Source: Pseudomonadota bacterium
GTDB taxonomy: Bacteria > CALINM01
Assembly: GCA_026418415.1 (NCBI GenBank)
Contig: JAOABK010000020.1
Coordinates: 1 to 34,531 of the forward strand
Length of the DNA: 34,531 bases
Direction of reading: 5' to 3'
A program made the position numbers and the translations under genes. The notes below the pieces were generated by a model that was given only the letters and a program-made list of their open reading frames with translations, had not been told where the DNA came from and searched no databases. Positions 24,521 through 33,566 of this stretch are shown here, piece after piece (positions within the stretch are counted from its first letter, which is position 1; every line of letters begins with the position of its first letter).

Positions 24521-25891
24521 TTAACCTAATTCATCATAGGGTCTTTCCCTAAATTTAACCCCTAACTCTCTTTCAGCGAATTTTTTTATTTTTTCCATAT
24601 CTAAGTCTGGAATGGCTACAGCGGATACTGTTACTTCCTTAATATGTTTTTTTGATTCTTTTATGAAATCTATTAGTGATTGAAAAGCACCATTTAATGA
24701 GGGGTGACAAATCCTATTGTAGGTTTCTTCGTCACAAGCATTAAGGCTAATTGAGATGGAATCGATGTAATTAGATAACTCTGGAACAATATTTCTTTTT
24801 TCTCTAATATTTGCTAAACCATCGGTATTTAATCTTATCTTTTTTGCTTTTCTATTTCTTAGTTCTTTAGAGAGTTCGTAGATTAATTTTAGTCTCAGAG
24901 TTGGTTCTCCATAGCCACAAAAAACTATTTCATCATAGGTAGAAAGGTCTTGGGGAAGCTCTTCTATGATTTCATCAATTGAGGGTTCATGTTCAAGTTT
25001 TAAATAGTGTCCCTTTACGAAAAAATCTTTTTGTTTGCCACAAAAAACGCATTTATTTGTGCATCTATTTGTTAAATTCAGGTAAAGGGCGTTACGAATT
25101 TTATATACATATTTTGAATTGTACTCAAAGGGTAGGTTAAAAACCTTCATTGTATTCACATAAATAGTTCTTGCGGTGTCTTCAATCGAGAGACCTTTAA
25201 TTTTTGCAATAAACTCCGTTGTATATTTTACAAAGGCTGGTTCATTTCTTTTACCTCTAAGGGGATTAGGTGTTAAAAAAGGGGCATCCGTTTCAGTTAG
25301 AATAAAATCAAGAGGAATGTTTTTTACTACTTCTTTAAGTGTTTCTGCATTTTTATAAGTAATTGTGCCTGGTATTGATATATAAAAACCCATTTTTATA
25401 TAGTCCTTTGCATCTTGAAGATCTCCTGAGAAGCAATGTATAATACCCCCAAGACTTTTGTTTTTGAGGATTTCTTTTGCTTCTTTATGGGCATCTCTTA
25501 TATGAATAATGACATCCTTTTGTAGCTTTTCAGCAAGTTCTAATTGTTTTATAAATACCTCTATTTGCTTTTCCCTTGGGGAGTAGTTCTTATAAAAATC
25601 AAGCCCGATTTCTCCTAACATGAGACATTTCTGATGTTTAAGATAGGAAATTAGCTCTTCTTCTATTTTTTTATTGTATATTTTAGCTTCGTGGGGATGG
25701 AGCCCGACAGAAAAATAAATTTTTTCATACCTTTCAGCAATTTCTTTTGCAATTTTCCAAAATTTTGGTTCTATTCCAACAGTACAGAGGAAAGAGATGT
25801 TTGAATCAAAAGCTCTTTTAATTACCGCTTCTCTATCGTGATCGAATTCTGGCAATTCTAAATGGGTATGTACATCCACAAAATTGTACAT
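24521..25891 (-). CDS. TatD-family hydrolase fused to a radical SAM domain
   Basis: Residues 1-255 are a TatD metal-dependent hydrolase/DNase: DVHTHLELPEF (His8, His10), GEIGLDFY (Glu94), IIHIRDAH (His130), IIHCFSG (His152) and TETDAPFLTP (Asp202), so all metal ligands are present. Residues about 265-456 are a radical SAM domain with CTNKCVFC (Cys277, Cys281, Cys284) and FCGYGEPTLR. A TatD-linked radical SAM protein is a known family, also as a fusion, but its reaction is not established as far as I know. The gene is last in the usp-to-tatD unit and its ATG overlaps the metG stop by one base (TAATG). Confidence 0.9.
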   Translation of the reverse strand: MYNFVDVHTHLELPEFDHDREAVIKRAFDSNISFLCTVGIEPKFWKIAKEIAERYEKIYFSVGLHPHEAKIYNKKIEEELISYLKHQKCLMLGEIGLDFYKNYSPREKQIEVFIKQLELAEKLQKDVIIHIRDAHKEAKEILKNKSLGGIIHCFSGDLQDAKDYIKMGFYISIPGTITYKNAETLKEVVKNIPLDFILTETDAPFLTPNPLRGKRNEPAFVKYTTEFIAKIKGLSIEDTARTIYVNTMKVFNLPFEYNSKYVYKIRNALYLNLTNRCTNKCVFCGKQKDFFVKGHYLKLEHEPSIDEIIEELPQDLSTYDEIVFCGYGEPTLRLKLIYELSKELRNRKAKKIRLNTDGLANIREKRNIVPELSNYIDSISISLNACDEETYNRICHPSLNGAFQSLIDFIKESKKHIKEVTVSAVAIPDLDMEKIKKFAERELGVKFRERPYDELG

Positions 25892-27786
25892 TATCTGACC
25901 TGACTACCAGCCTTAACATCTTTTTCTGGTATAACAAGTGATAAGCCCTTTTCATCAGATGCAGCTAGTATCATGCCTTCGGATTCGATTCCCATTAGTT
26001 TTGCTGGTTTGAGATTTGAAACAAAGGTTATTTTTTTACCAATCATTTCTTCGGGTGTATAAAATTTTCCAATCCCCGCAACAATAGTTCTTTTTCTCTC
26101 ACCATCATCTACAGTAAGTTTTAGTAATTTATCTGATTTTTCAACCTTTTCTGCAGAGATGACATGCCCGATTTTTAATTCTACTTTAGCAAAGTCTTCA
26201 ATGGATATTAGATTTTTTTCTTCTCTTTTCATCTCTGAAGGGGTGACTTTTTTTCTCTCTTCCTCCAAACGGGAGAAAAGATCGGGTATCTGGACTACCT
26301 GGAATGTTCCACCAATTTTACCAAATTCTCTTGCCATTGGGTTGTTTTTAATATAAGACTCGAGGTCTTCATTGATTCCAAGTGTTCGAAAAATTTTATT
26401 AGCTGTTTCTGGCATAAAGGGATATATCAAGATTGCTGTAGTCCTTATACCTTCCATTAGATTTGACATAACTAATTTTAAGTCCTCTTCTCTTTTATTT
26501 TTATGAAGAGCCCATGGCTCTGTCCCAACTATGAACTTATTTAAAATGTTAATAAAGTTCCAGACCTGTTCTAAAGCCCTACTAAAAGATGAGTCTAACA
26601 TAGCATTATCATATTCTTTGATAGTCTCTTCAAAATGTGCTGCTAAAGATGGGTGTATGCCAATATTTAAGGGTAATTCATATCTACTATTAAGAAACTT
26701 TTCTACCATTGAAACGCTTCTTTTTACAAGATTGCCTAAGTCGTTCGCAAGGTCACTGTTTATCCTTTTAATCATTGCCTCATGTGAAAAATCTCCATCA
26801 TTTCCAAAGGGAACTTCTCGAAGTAAAAAGTACCTGAAGGGATCAACTCCGTATTTTTCCGTTAATGCAAAGGGATCTATAGCATTTCCTAATGATTTAC
26901 TCATCTTTTGACCCTCCACAGTCCACCAGCCGTGGGCTACCACCCTTTTGGGTAGTGGGAGTCCTGCTGATAAAAGAAAACAGGGCCAGTAAACTGCATG
27001 AAATTTTAAAATATCTTTACCAATGAAGTGTTCCGCAGGCCAAAAGGTATTAAACTTGTCCATGTCATGGGGATAACCTGCAGCGGTTATATAGTTTGTT
27101 AATGCATCAAACCAAACATAAATCACGTGTTTTTCATCACCAGGGACTGGTATTCCCCATTTGATAGATGTCCTTGATATGCTAAGATCTCTTAATCCCT
27201 GTTTAACAAAATTTATTATTTCATTTCTTCTTGATGGGGGATAAATAAATTCTGGGTTTTCCATAATATAATTAAGAAGTGGCTCCGTATACTTAGACAT
27301 TCTAAAAAAGTAACTTTCTTCCTTCAGTTTTTCAACAGCTCTGCTACATTCTGGGCATTTTCCATCAACAAGTTGGCTATCGGTTAAAAAGGTCTCACAG
27401 GGAATACAATACCAGTCTTCATATTCTCCTTTATAAATATCACCATTTTCCATTATCTTTTTAAAAAGATAAGTAACCGTTTCGTAATGCCTTTTTTCTG
27501 TTGTTCTTATGAAATCGTCATTTGAAATATTTAAGACTTTCCATAATTTTTTAAAGTTCTCTACTACTCTATCTGCTAATTGTTTTGGCTCTATTCCTTG
27601 AGATTTAGCGGTTTTTTCGATCTTCTGTCCGTGTTCATCTGTGCCTGTAAGAAAGAAAACTTTTTCACCCTTTAGTCTATGGTATCTTGCAGATGCATCT
27701 GCTGCAATAGTTGTATAGGCATGACCTATATGGGGAACGTCATTTACGTAATAGATGGGGGTGGTAACATAAAAGGTATTTTTCAT
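25891..27786 (-). CDS. metG: Methionyl-tRNA synthetase
   Basis: This 631-residue class I synthetase charges tRNA-Met. It has the HIGH motif at 19-22 (PHIGHAY), a zinc knuckle with Cys127, Cys130, Cys144 and Cys147, and KMSKS at 294-298. The C-terminal 100 residues (ISIEDFAKVELKIGHVISAE, then AGIGKFY, then KITFVSNLKPAKLMGIESEGM) form the EMAP/Trbp111-type tRNA-binding domain fused to the enzyme. Its ATG overlaps the ricT stop by 4 bases (ATGA). Confidence 0.97.
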   Translation of the reverse strand: MKNTFYVTTPIYYVNDVPHIGHAYTTIAADASARYHRLKGEKVFFLTGTDEHGQKIEKTAKSQGIEPKQLADRVVENFKKLWKVLNISNDDFIRTTEKRHYETVTYLFKKIMENGDIYKGEYEDWYCIPCETFLTDSQLVDGKCPECSRAVEKLKEESYFFRMSKYTEPLLNYIMENPEFIYPPSRRNEIINFVKQGLRDLSISRTSIKWGIPVPGDEKHVIYVWFDALTNYITAAGYPHDMDKFNTFWPAEHFIGKDILKFHAVYWPCFLLSAGLPLPKRVVAHGWWTVEGQKMSKSLGNAIDPFALTEKYGVDPFRYFLLREVPFGNDGDFSHEAMIKRINSDLANDLGNLVKRSVSMVEKFLNSRYELPLNIGIHPSLAAHFEETIKEYDNAMLDSSFSRALEQVWNFINILNKFIVGTEPWALHKNKREEDLKLVMSNLMEGIRTTAILIYPFMPETANKIFRTLGINEDLESYIKNNPMAREFGKIGGTFQVVQIPDLFSRLEEERKKVTPSEMKREEKNLISIEDFAKVELKIGHVISAEKVEKSDKLLKLTVDDGERKRTIVAGIGKFYTPEEMIGKKITFVSNLKPAKLMGIESEGMILAASDEKGLSLVIPEKDVKAGSQVR

Positions 27787-28523
27787 TTATCGTTCTCCTT
27801 TTCATCTAATTTGCTTAATGTTTCAGCATCAACAGCTTCATCGAGGGATGATAAATATTCAAGGGCGGTTGGTTGTAAATCACCACCTTCTAAATAGTTT
27901 CTCATTTCATAAGAGAGACAACATAGTAGTCTCCCACACATACCAGATAGCTTTGAAGGGTTTAGAGGCAGACCCTGAAGTCTTATCATTTTTATTGAAA
28001 TTGGAGCAAAACCAGAAAGAAAGGACGAACAGCATAGCTCCCTACCACAAACCGCCATGCCACTGCATTGTTTTGCAGCGTCTCTAACACCAATTTGTCT
28101 CATTTCTATTCTTGTTTTAAAGGTTCGTGCAAGATCCTTTACTAACTCTCTGAAATCTATTCTGCCATCTGCTGTAAAGTAAAAGACAAGCTTACTTCTG
28201 TCAAGGGTATATTCAGTTGATATTAGTTTCATTGGTAAGTTGTGCTTTTCAATTAGTTCAAGGCAAATTTTGAAAGCAGATTTTTCGTCAATCTCATTTT
28301 TTTTATACTGTTCTAAATCTTCTTCAGTTGCAATGCGAATAATCTTTTTAATTTCTGTTGAAGGTGGTTCCATATCCCTTGGTGTTACAACGACCTTTCC
28401 AATTGTTATACCCCTTTCTGTCTCTGCTACAATTTTTGTACCCACTTCTAAATTTTCTATTTCTCCAGGGTCAAAAAAATAAACCTTTACTGAAGAACGA
28501 AATCTAACTCCTGTTAAAATCAT
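27783..28523 (-). CDS. ricT: PSP1-domain protein RicT/YaaT
   Basis: This 246-residue protein has the PSP1 C-terminal domain (MILTGVRFRSS, VYFFDPGEIENLEVGTKIVAE, ARTFKTRIEMRQIGVRDAAK) and the conserved Cys cluster CSGMAVCGRELCC and GMCGRLLCCLSYE. In Bacillus subtilis RicT (YaaT) forms an iron-sulfur complex with RicA and RicF that affects RNase Y and development; the role outside Firmicutes is less clear. The order tmk-holB-ricT-metG-tatD is conserved. The 10-base gap to holB fits one operon. Confidence 0.92.
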   Translation of the reverse strand: MILTGVRFRSSVKVYFFDPGEIENLEVGTKIVAETERGITIGKVVVTPRDMEPPSTEIKKIIRIATEEDLEQYKKNEIDEKSAFKICLELIEKHNLPMKLISTEYTLDRSKLVFYFTADGRIDFRELVKDLARTFKTRIEMRQIGVRDAAKQCSGMAVCGRELCCSSFLSGFAPISIKMIRLQGLPLNPSKLSGMCGRLLCCLSYEMRNYLEGGDLQPTALEYLSSLDEAVDAETLSKLDEKENDK

Positions 28524-28532
28524 AAAACCCCA

Positions 28533-29432
28533 CTATTTTTGTAAAGTCAAAAGCAACGTCTCTAATAGAAAAGCTTTGTTTATATTATAACGTAAGTTTC
28601 TATGAAAATTAATAGTTTTTTGATATTTATTTAGAGTATCAAAGTTTGGGTTATTAGCATTTTTATGAATTTTATTATAAAAATTTTTTATTATTAAGGA
28701 AAAAAATAGTTCTTCTCTATTCTTTTTTGATATTTCTTCACAAAAATTATTAATATCTATAAAGTTTTTTGTTTTAAGATGGGTCAAAAAATCCTTCATA
28801 TTTGTTATATCATTGAACACATCCTCTTTAAGTAAGTTCTTTGCCTGCAGAACAGAACCATCTGTGAATTCAATTATTTCTTCTATTTTTTCAATATCAT
28901 ATCCCTCTTGCAGGAGTATCTCTTTAATCTTTTCATTATCCAGTGGTGAAAAGCTAATTTTTATACAACGGGATTGTATTGTAGGCAATACTCTATTAAG
29001 AGAGTGAGTAATAAGTATAAAGATTGTAGAACTATAAGGCTCTTCTATAGTCTTGAGTAAGGCATTGGATGCAAACTGGTTTAGTTTATGGGCATCATTT
29101 ATTATAGCAACTTTATATTTACCCTCAAAGGGATTTGTCTGGGCGAAGGTTATTATTTCTCTAATCATCTCTATGGTTATTTGTTTTTTTTCTGTATCTA
29201 ATATTAAGATGTCGGGATGGATGTTTTTATCAATTTTTTTACAACTGTAACAGGAATTACAGGGGATTGATTCTTTTTCTTCACAGTTTAATATTTTACC
29301 AAAATAAAGGGCAGCTAACTTTTTTCCTATGCCTTCAATGCCCGAAAATATGTAACTGTGAGGGATCTTTTTGCTTATAGCAATTTTTTCCAGTGTTTTT
29401 AAAGTGTTATCATGTCCTATTGGTTTAATCAT
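28533..29432 (-). CDS. holB: DNA polymerase III subunit delta prime
   Basis: This 299-residue clamp-loader subunit has the N-terminal IGHDNTLKTLEK and HSYIFSGIEGIGKK (P-loop-like, about 25-38), a zinc module with Cys50, Cys58, Cys61 and Cys64, NDAHKLNQFASNALLKTIEEP, and LPTIQSRC with the SRC motif for inter-subunit contact. It works with delta and tau/gamma to load the beta clamp. It overlaps tmk by 4 bases and precedes ricT. Confidence 0.93.
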   Translation of the reverse strand: MIKPIGHDNTLKTLEKIAISKKIPHSYIFSGIEGIGKKLAALYFGKILNCEEKESIPCNSCYSCKKIDKNIHPDILILDTEKKQITIEMIREIITFAQTNPFEGKYKVAIINDAHKLNQFASNALLKTIEEPYSSTIFILITHSLNRVLPTIQSRCIKISFSPLDNEKIKEILLQEGYDIEKIEEIIEFTDGSVLQAKNLLKEDVFNDITNMKDFLTHLKTKNFIDINNFCEEISKKNREELFFSLIIKNFYNKIHKNANNPNFDTLNKYQKTINFHRNLRYNINKAFLLETLLLTLQK

Positions 29433-30031
29433 ATAAAGTTTGTTAAGTCTTCTATTATTTTTTTATGAATTATTTCAATTGGTTCTAAAGCATTTATAAC
29501 CAAAAATCTTCTTTTATTTTTTTTTGCTATTTTAAGAAAACCTTCTCTAACTCTCTTATGAAAATCAATATTATTGTTTTCAATTCTATCCATCGTCCTG
29601 TCCTTTATTCTTATACCAAAAGCTTCAGGTGCATAGTCAAGCAGGTAAGTTCTTTGTATTTTTATATCTTTAACTATATAGGAGTTTAAAAGAGAAATAA
29701 AACTTTTTGATATTCCTCTACCATATCCTTGATATGCCATTGTTGAATCAATAAATCTATCGCAAATTACTATTTTATTTTTCTTTAATGCTGGTTTTAT
29801 TACCTTTTTTACAAGCTCAGCCCTGCTTGCCAAAAAAAGAAAAAGCTCTGTCTCATTTTCTAAGTTGTGGTCGGGATTAAGTAGAATCTCTCTTATCTTT
29901 TCAGAGATTGGCGTACCACCAGGCTCTCTTATTACTAAAAAATCTCGTTTTATTTTTTTAAAATATTTTTCGAGCAGTTTAATCTGGGTTGATTTCCCTG
30001 CACCTTCAATTCCTTCAAATGTGATTAGCAT
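29429..30031 (-). CDS. tmk: Thymidylate kinase
   Basis: This 200-residue kinase phosphorylates dTMP to dTDP. P-loop FEGIEGAGKST (5-15), REPGGTPISE, VICDRFIDSTMAYQGYGRG and the lid region near DRTMDRIE are visible. Length is normal. There is no clear ribosome site before the ATG; translation may be coupled to the ATPase 26 bases upstream. Confidence 0.96.
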   Translation of the reverse strand: MLITFEGIEGAGKSTQIKLLEKYFKKIKRDFLVIREPGGTPISEKIREILLNPDHNLENETELFLFLASRAELVKKVIKPALKKNKIVICDRFIDSTMAYQGYGRGISKSFISLLNSYIVKDIKIQRTYLLDYAPEAFGIRIKDRTMDRIENNNIDFHKRVREGFLKIAKKNKRRFLVINALEPIEIIHKKIIEDLTNFI

Positions 30032-30057
30032 AAAATAAGTTTAACAATAATTTGTCA

Positions 30058-32667
30058 TTATGGTAAAGATAATTTCTTTTTTCTAATCAGCAACTTTCTC
30101 ATTTCATCAGCCATAACTAATATTAAACAGAAAGGAATTAGATATAACCATACTTCAAAAGATAAAGGCTTTGTTTGAAATAAAATGTTTCCTATGGGTG
30201 TATAAATTATAAATAGGGTGAGAAGTATTTCTGTCATTATTCCAATGAGTATTAGTCTATTTGTTGTAAAACCCATTGAAAAGACTGATGTGTCATAGCT
30301 TCGACATACAAAGACGTTTCCAATCTGTGTTATTACAATCCCTAAAAAACATGCAGATGTTGCCGAAAAATAAACTTCCTTAGCAACACTAAATATATTA
30401 AAATTTGTAAACCCCTGAGAAATTACATAAAAATAACCAAAAAGCCCTGCAATTGCTTCAATGGGACCTAAAAAAAGATATGCCCGAAGAAGTGTTTTAA
30501 TATCAAGTAGCTTTTCATTTTTCTTTCTTGGAGGCTTGTTCATAATATTTACATCAGGTTTTTCTGCACCTAAGGCAAGAGCAGGTAGCATGTCTGTACC
30601 AAGGTCAATGGCTAAAATCTGCATAATTGTTAGAGGTAGTGGGATTCCGGTCAAAACATATAATATGTAAGGAACTATTTCTGGGATATTAGATGAGAAT
30701 ATATAGGTAATAAAATTTTTAATATTTAGAAAGATATTTCGACCTTCTTCTATTGCACTTACTATTGATGCAAAGTTGTCATCTAAAAGAATCATATCCG
30801 ATACCTCTTTAGCAACGTCAGTTCCCATTATCCCCATAGATATTCCACAGTCAGCTTTCTTAAGTGCTGGAGCATCGTTAACACCGTCACCAGTTACTGC
30901 AACAATCTCATCTAACTCTTTTAATAAATTAACAATTCTAAGTTTATCTAATGGGTTCATTCTATAAAATATGATATCACCTTCTTTTAAAATTTCTTTT
31001 AATGTTCTATCATTTTGTTTTGCTATATCCATGTTGCTGAAAAGTTTGGTTGTTTCTATGCCGATTTCTTTTGCTAAGGCGTTTGCGGTGTTTCCTGCAT
31101 CGCCAGTTATCATAATAATGCGTATACCAGCTTTTTTGCATTTTCTAATTGCCTCGGGTACTTCTGGATGGGGTGGATCATATAAACCTACCAATCCTAC
31201 AAAAATCAGGTCATCTTCAATGATTTCCCCTATTTCTTTGACAGGTTTATAAGCAAAAGCTAGTACTCTCAAACCCTTTTTCGTAAGCTCTTCATAGGCT
31301 TTATTAATTTCTTTGATTGAATCTTCTTTTATAATTTCATGGGTGTCTTCTTTTAGTACGTATTTACACAGGGGGAGTAAGGTCTCGAGAGCCCCTTTTG
31401 TATAAACAAATAGCTTGCCATCAAATCTGTACAAGACCGACATTCGTTTTCTGTCAGAATCAAAGGGTAATTCTTTAATTTTAATACCTCTTTTGTTTAT
31501 TTCTTTATTAGCATAACTAAACAAAGCAGTTTCAGTAGGATCTCCTTGTATATTTCCTTCAGCATCTATATATGCATTATTACAGAAGAGAGCAATTTCT
31601 AATATCTTTTGTCTGTTATTTTTTTCAAAGGTAAATATTTCTTTTACTTCCATTTTATTTTGGGTCAGAGTCCCAGTTTTATCTGTGCAAATCACGGTTA
31701 TTGAGCCTAAAGTTTCAATAGCATTAAGCGATTTAACGAGAGCGTTCTTTTTGGCCATTCTTTGGGCGGACATAGCAAGAGAAATTGTGACCGTGGGCAA
31801 TAAGCCCTCTGGTACATTAGCTATTATAATACCTATTGCAAAAAGAAAGTTTTCCCAAAAAGTTCTACCTATTAAGAATCCGGTTAGAAAAAAGATGATA
31901 CCGGTCAATGTTGCAAAGATCCCCACAAACTTTGTCACACTTGAGATTTCTTTTTTTAGAGTACCTGGTGTGTCCTTTATGCCTGTAGTTATATGGGCGA
32001 TTTTTCCAAATTCAGTCGCCATCCCTGTTGCGTAAGCGACTATTTTGCAATAGCCATTTACTACAAGAGTCCCTGCAAAAACAAGATTTGGACTATCAAG
32101 GTATTCTCCATAATAGGGTTTCTCATTCCTGTTTTTTGGTTCTGACTCTCCTGTTAAAGGTGCCATATTTACAAAAAAGTTATCTGATTCAACAATTCTT
32201 CCATCAGCAGGGACCTTATCACCACTTTCAAGTATTATTAAATCTCCAGGTACAACATAACTGGCGGGTATTTCTCTAATTTTACCATTCCTTACTACTT
32301 TTGCTTTAAAGGGGAGTAATTTTTTTAACTCCTCTAATGCCTTTTCAGCTTTTCTCTCTTGAATAAATGAAAAGAAACCATTAACAATAATTACAACAAT
32401 AATAGCGATCCCAAGATTTAGAATCCCTTCACCGGGATGTTTATATTCTGAATAAAAACAGAGAATTGACGCTATCCAAAGTAGGATAGCCAAAGTATGG
32501 AAAAAGTGTTTAAGAAATTTTAAAAATCTATTTTCTTTTGCTACTTCTTTTATTATGTTTTCACCATATTCTTTGAGTCTTCTTTCTGCTTCTTTATCGG
32601 AAAGACCATTTTCAGTAGTGTTTAAATTTTCAAATACCTGTTCTATTTTTAAAGTATGTATTAACAT
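30058..32667 (-). CDS. P2C-type (Na+/K+-ATPase-like) cation-transporting ATPase
   Basis: This 869-residue P-type ATPase has TGES (172-175), the phosphorylated Asp329 in CTDKTGTLTQN, the hinge GDGVNDAPALKKAD and about ten membrane helices. The M4 segment IANVPEGLLPTVT (283-294) and the M5-M6 segments SSNIPEIVPYILYV and AIDLGTDMLPAL are closer to eukaryotic Na+/K+- and H+/K+-ATPases (ANVPEGLLATVT, SNIPEI, DLGTDM) than to SERCA or MgtA. The K+/Na+ ligands of animal pumps (E327, E779, D804, D808) therefore have equivalents. The protein may export Na+ or exchange it for another ion; ion specificity is inferred. It is 24 bases after usp and 26 before tmk. Confidence 0.9.
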   Translation of the reverse strand: MLIHTLKIEQVFENLNTTENGLSDKEAERRLKEYGENIIKEVAKENRFLKFLKHFFHTLAILLWIASILCFYSEYKHPGEGILNLGIAIIVVIIVNGFFSFIQERKAEKALEELKKLLPFKAKVVRNGKIREIPASYVVPGDLIILESGDKVPADGRIVESDNFFVNMAPLTGESEPKNRNEKPYYGEYLDSPNLVFAGTLVVNGYCKIVAYATGMATEFGKIAHITTGIKDTPGTLKKEISSVTKFVGIFATLTGIIFFLTGFLIGRTFWENFLFAIGIIIANVPEGLLPTVTISLAMSAQRMAKKNALVKSLNAIETLGSITVICTDKTGTLTQNKMEVKEIFTFEKNNRQKILEIALFCNNAYIDAEGNIQGDPTETALFSYANKEINKRGIKIKELPFDSDRKRMSVLYRFDGKLFVYTKGALETLLPLCKYVLKEDTHEIIKEDSIKEINKAYEELTKKGLRVLAFAYKPVKEIGEIIEDDLIFVGLVGLYDPPHPEVPEAIRKCKKAGIRIIMITGDAGNTANALAKEIGIETTKLFSNMDIAKQNDRTLKEILKEGDIIFYRMNPLDKLRIVNLLKELDEIVAVTGDGVNDAPALKKADCGISMGIMGTDVAKEVSDMILLDDNFASIVSAIEEGRNIFLNIKNFITYIFSSNIPEIVPYILYVLTGIPLPLTIMQILAIDLGTDMLPALALGAEKPDVNIMNKPPRKKNEKLLDIKTLLRAYLFLGPIEAIAGLFGYFYVISQGFTNFNIFSVAKEVYFSATSACFLGIVITQIGNVFVCRSYDTSVFSMGFTTNRLILIGIMTEILLTLFIIYTPIGNILFQTKPLSFEVWLYLIPFCLILVMADEMRKLLIRKKKLSLP

Positions 32668-32690
32668 AAGTTTTTCTTTTTTTAAATTGA

Positions 32691-33464
32691 TTAGGTTTTA
32701 TATATTAAGATATTACAGGGAGCTTCCTTTAATATTTCAAACATGATGTTTCCCTTCATCAAAGTTTTTAGCAAACTTCTCTTACTAAATCCCATAATAA
32801 TAAGGTCATATCTTTTTAATGCTGCTTCTAAGTTTACCTTTTTACCTGTAATTCCTTGCTCTATTGACCAGTCAACATTAATATTAAGTTCAGATAATAT
32901 TTCAAATAACTTCTCTAAATTTTTTGGCAGTTTATGGGGAGCGTTATTCTGTGTTAAATAAAGAAGAACAACCTTTGAATCTGAATAACTACTAATTAAA
33001 TATACAAGTTCACTCCATTGGTTTAAATTTGTTGTTTTTTCATTTAATAAAAGTAATATTTTAGAATGATGAAGCTTGGCAAGATGTATTGGCTTTATTA
33101 ATGCTACCTGTTTGTTTATTTTATTTTTTATTTCTTCTATAAAATGAATTAATTTTTTTGTATTGTTAATTACTTCTAAACTAATAGGTAGAAAAAGTAT
33201 ATTGATGTTAAGACTATTAATTTTTTTATTGATACTGTGTAAATCTAAACTATCTTCTTCAATTATATGAGCATTTATGCTGGAATTTTTGCATTCCTTT
33301 ATAAATCTATTTAATTGTTTATAGTATTGTTCTGATTTTAAAACATTTCTATCTATGAAAATAAATAATTCTGATTTAGAGCTTTTTGCAAAAACAAAGG
33401 CGTAATGAAAGGCTATCTCAGAATGAATGACTTCATTAAATAAGAAACCAACTCTTTTATTCAT
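32691..33464 (-). CDS. Universal stress protein family (tandem-like)
   Basis: I chose ATG 33464 (257 residues); a TTG at 33485 is in frame but would place the promoter -10 inside the gene. The C-terminal half ends in YDLIIMGFSKRSLLKTLMKG and ILKEAPCNILIYK, the classical Usp end (DLIVMG, G-x2-R/K-x9-G, APCPVLVV), though the loop lacks the second Gly of the ATP-binding motif. The N-terminal half (VGFLFNEVIHSEIAFHYAFVFA) looks like a diverged Usp copy. As first gene before a cation pump it may sense energy or ion status; that is inference. Confidence 0.75.
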   Translation of the reverse strand: MNKRVGFLFNEVIHSEIAFHYAFVFAKSSKSELFIFIDRNVLKSEQYYKQLNRFIKECKNSSINAHIIEEDSLDLHSINKKINSLNINILFLPISLEVINNTKKLIHFIEEIKNKINKQVALIKPIHLAKLHHSKILLLLNEKTTNLNQWSELVYLISSYSDSKVVLLYLTQNNAPHKLPKNLEKLFEILSELNINVDWSIEQGITGKKVNLEAALKRYDLIIMGFSKRSLLKTLMKGNIMFEILKEAPCNILIYKT

Positions 33465-33471
33465 AATATAA

Positions 33472-33477
33472 AGTATA
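33472..33477 (-). promoter_or_regulatory. Candidate leaderless -10 for the usp-to-tatD operon
   Basis: On the minus strand TATACT (33477-33472) ends 7 bases before ATG 33464, with no Shine-Dalgarno sequence. The -35 is weak. It would drive the seven-gene unit usp, ATPase, tmk, holB, ricT, metG, tatD-fusion. Confidence 0.4.
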
Positions 33478-33552
33478 TCATTCAATTAGTCAGTTTCCAT
33501 TAGCTATAAAAAATTATGCAAGTTTTATTTACTGTTTTTTTTTAAATTTTGA

Positions 33553-33558
33553 TATATT
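33553..33558 (+). promoter_or_regulatory. Candidate leaderless -10 for the cytochrome c gene
   Basis: TATATT at 33553-33558 ends 8 bases before ATG 33567 and no Shine-Dalgarno sequence is present. The -35 region is a T tract without a clear hexamer. It lies divergent to the usp promoter within a 102-base intergenic region. Confidence 0.35.
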
Positions 33559-33566
33559 AATAAAAT

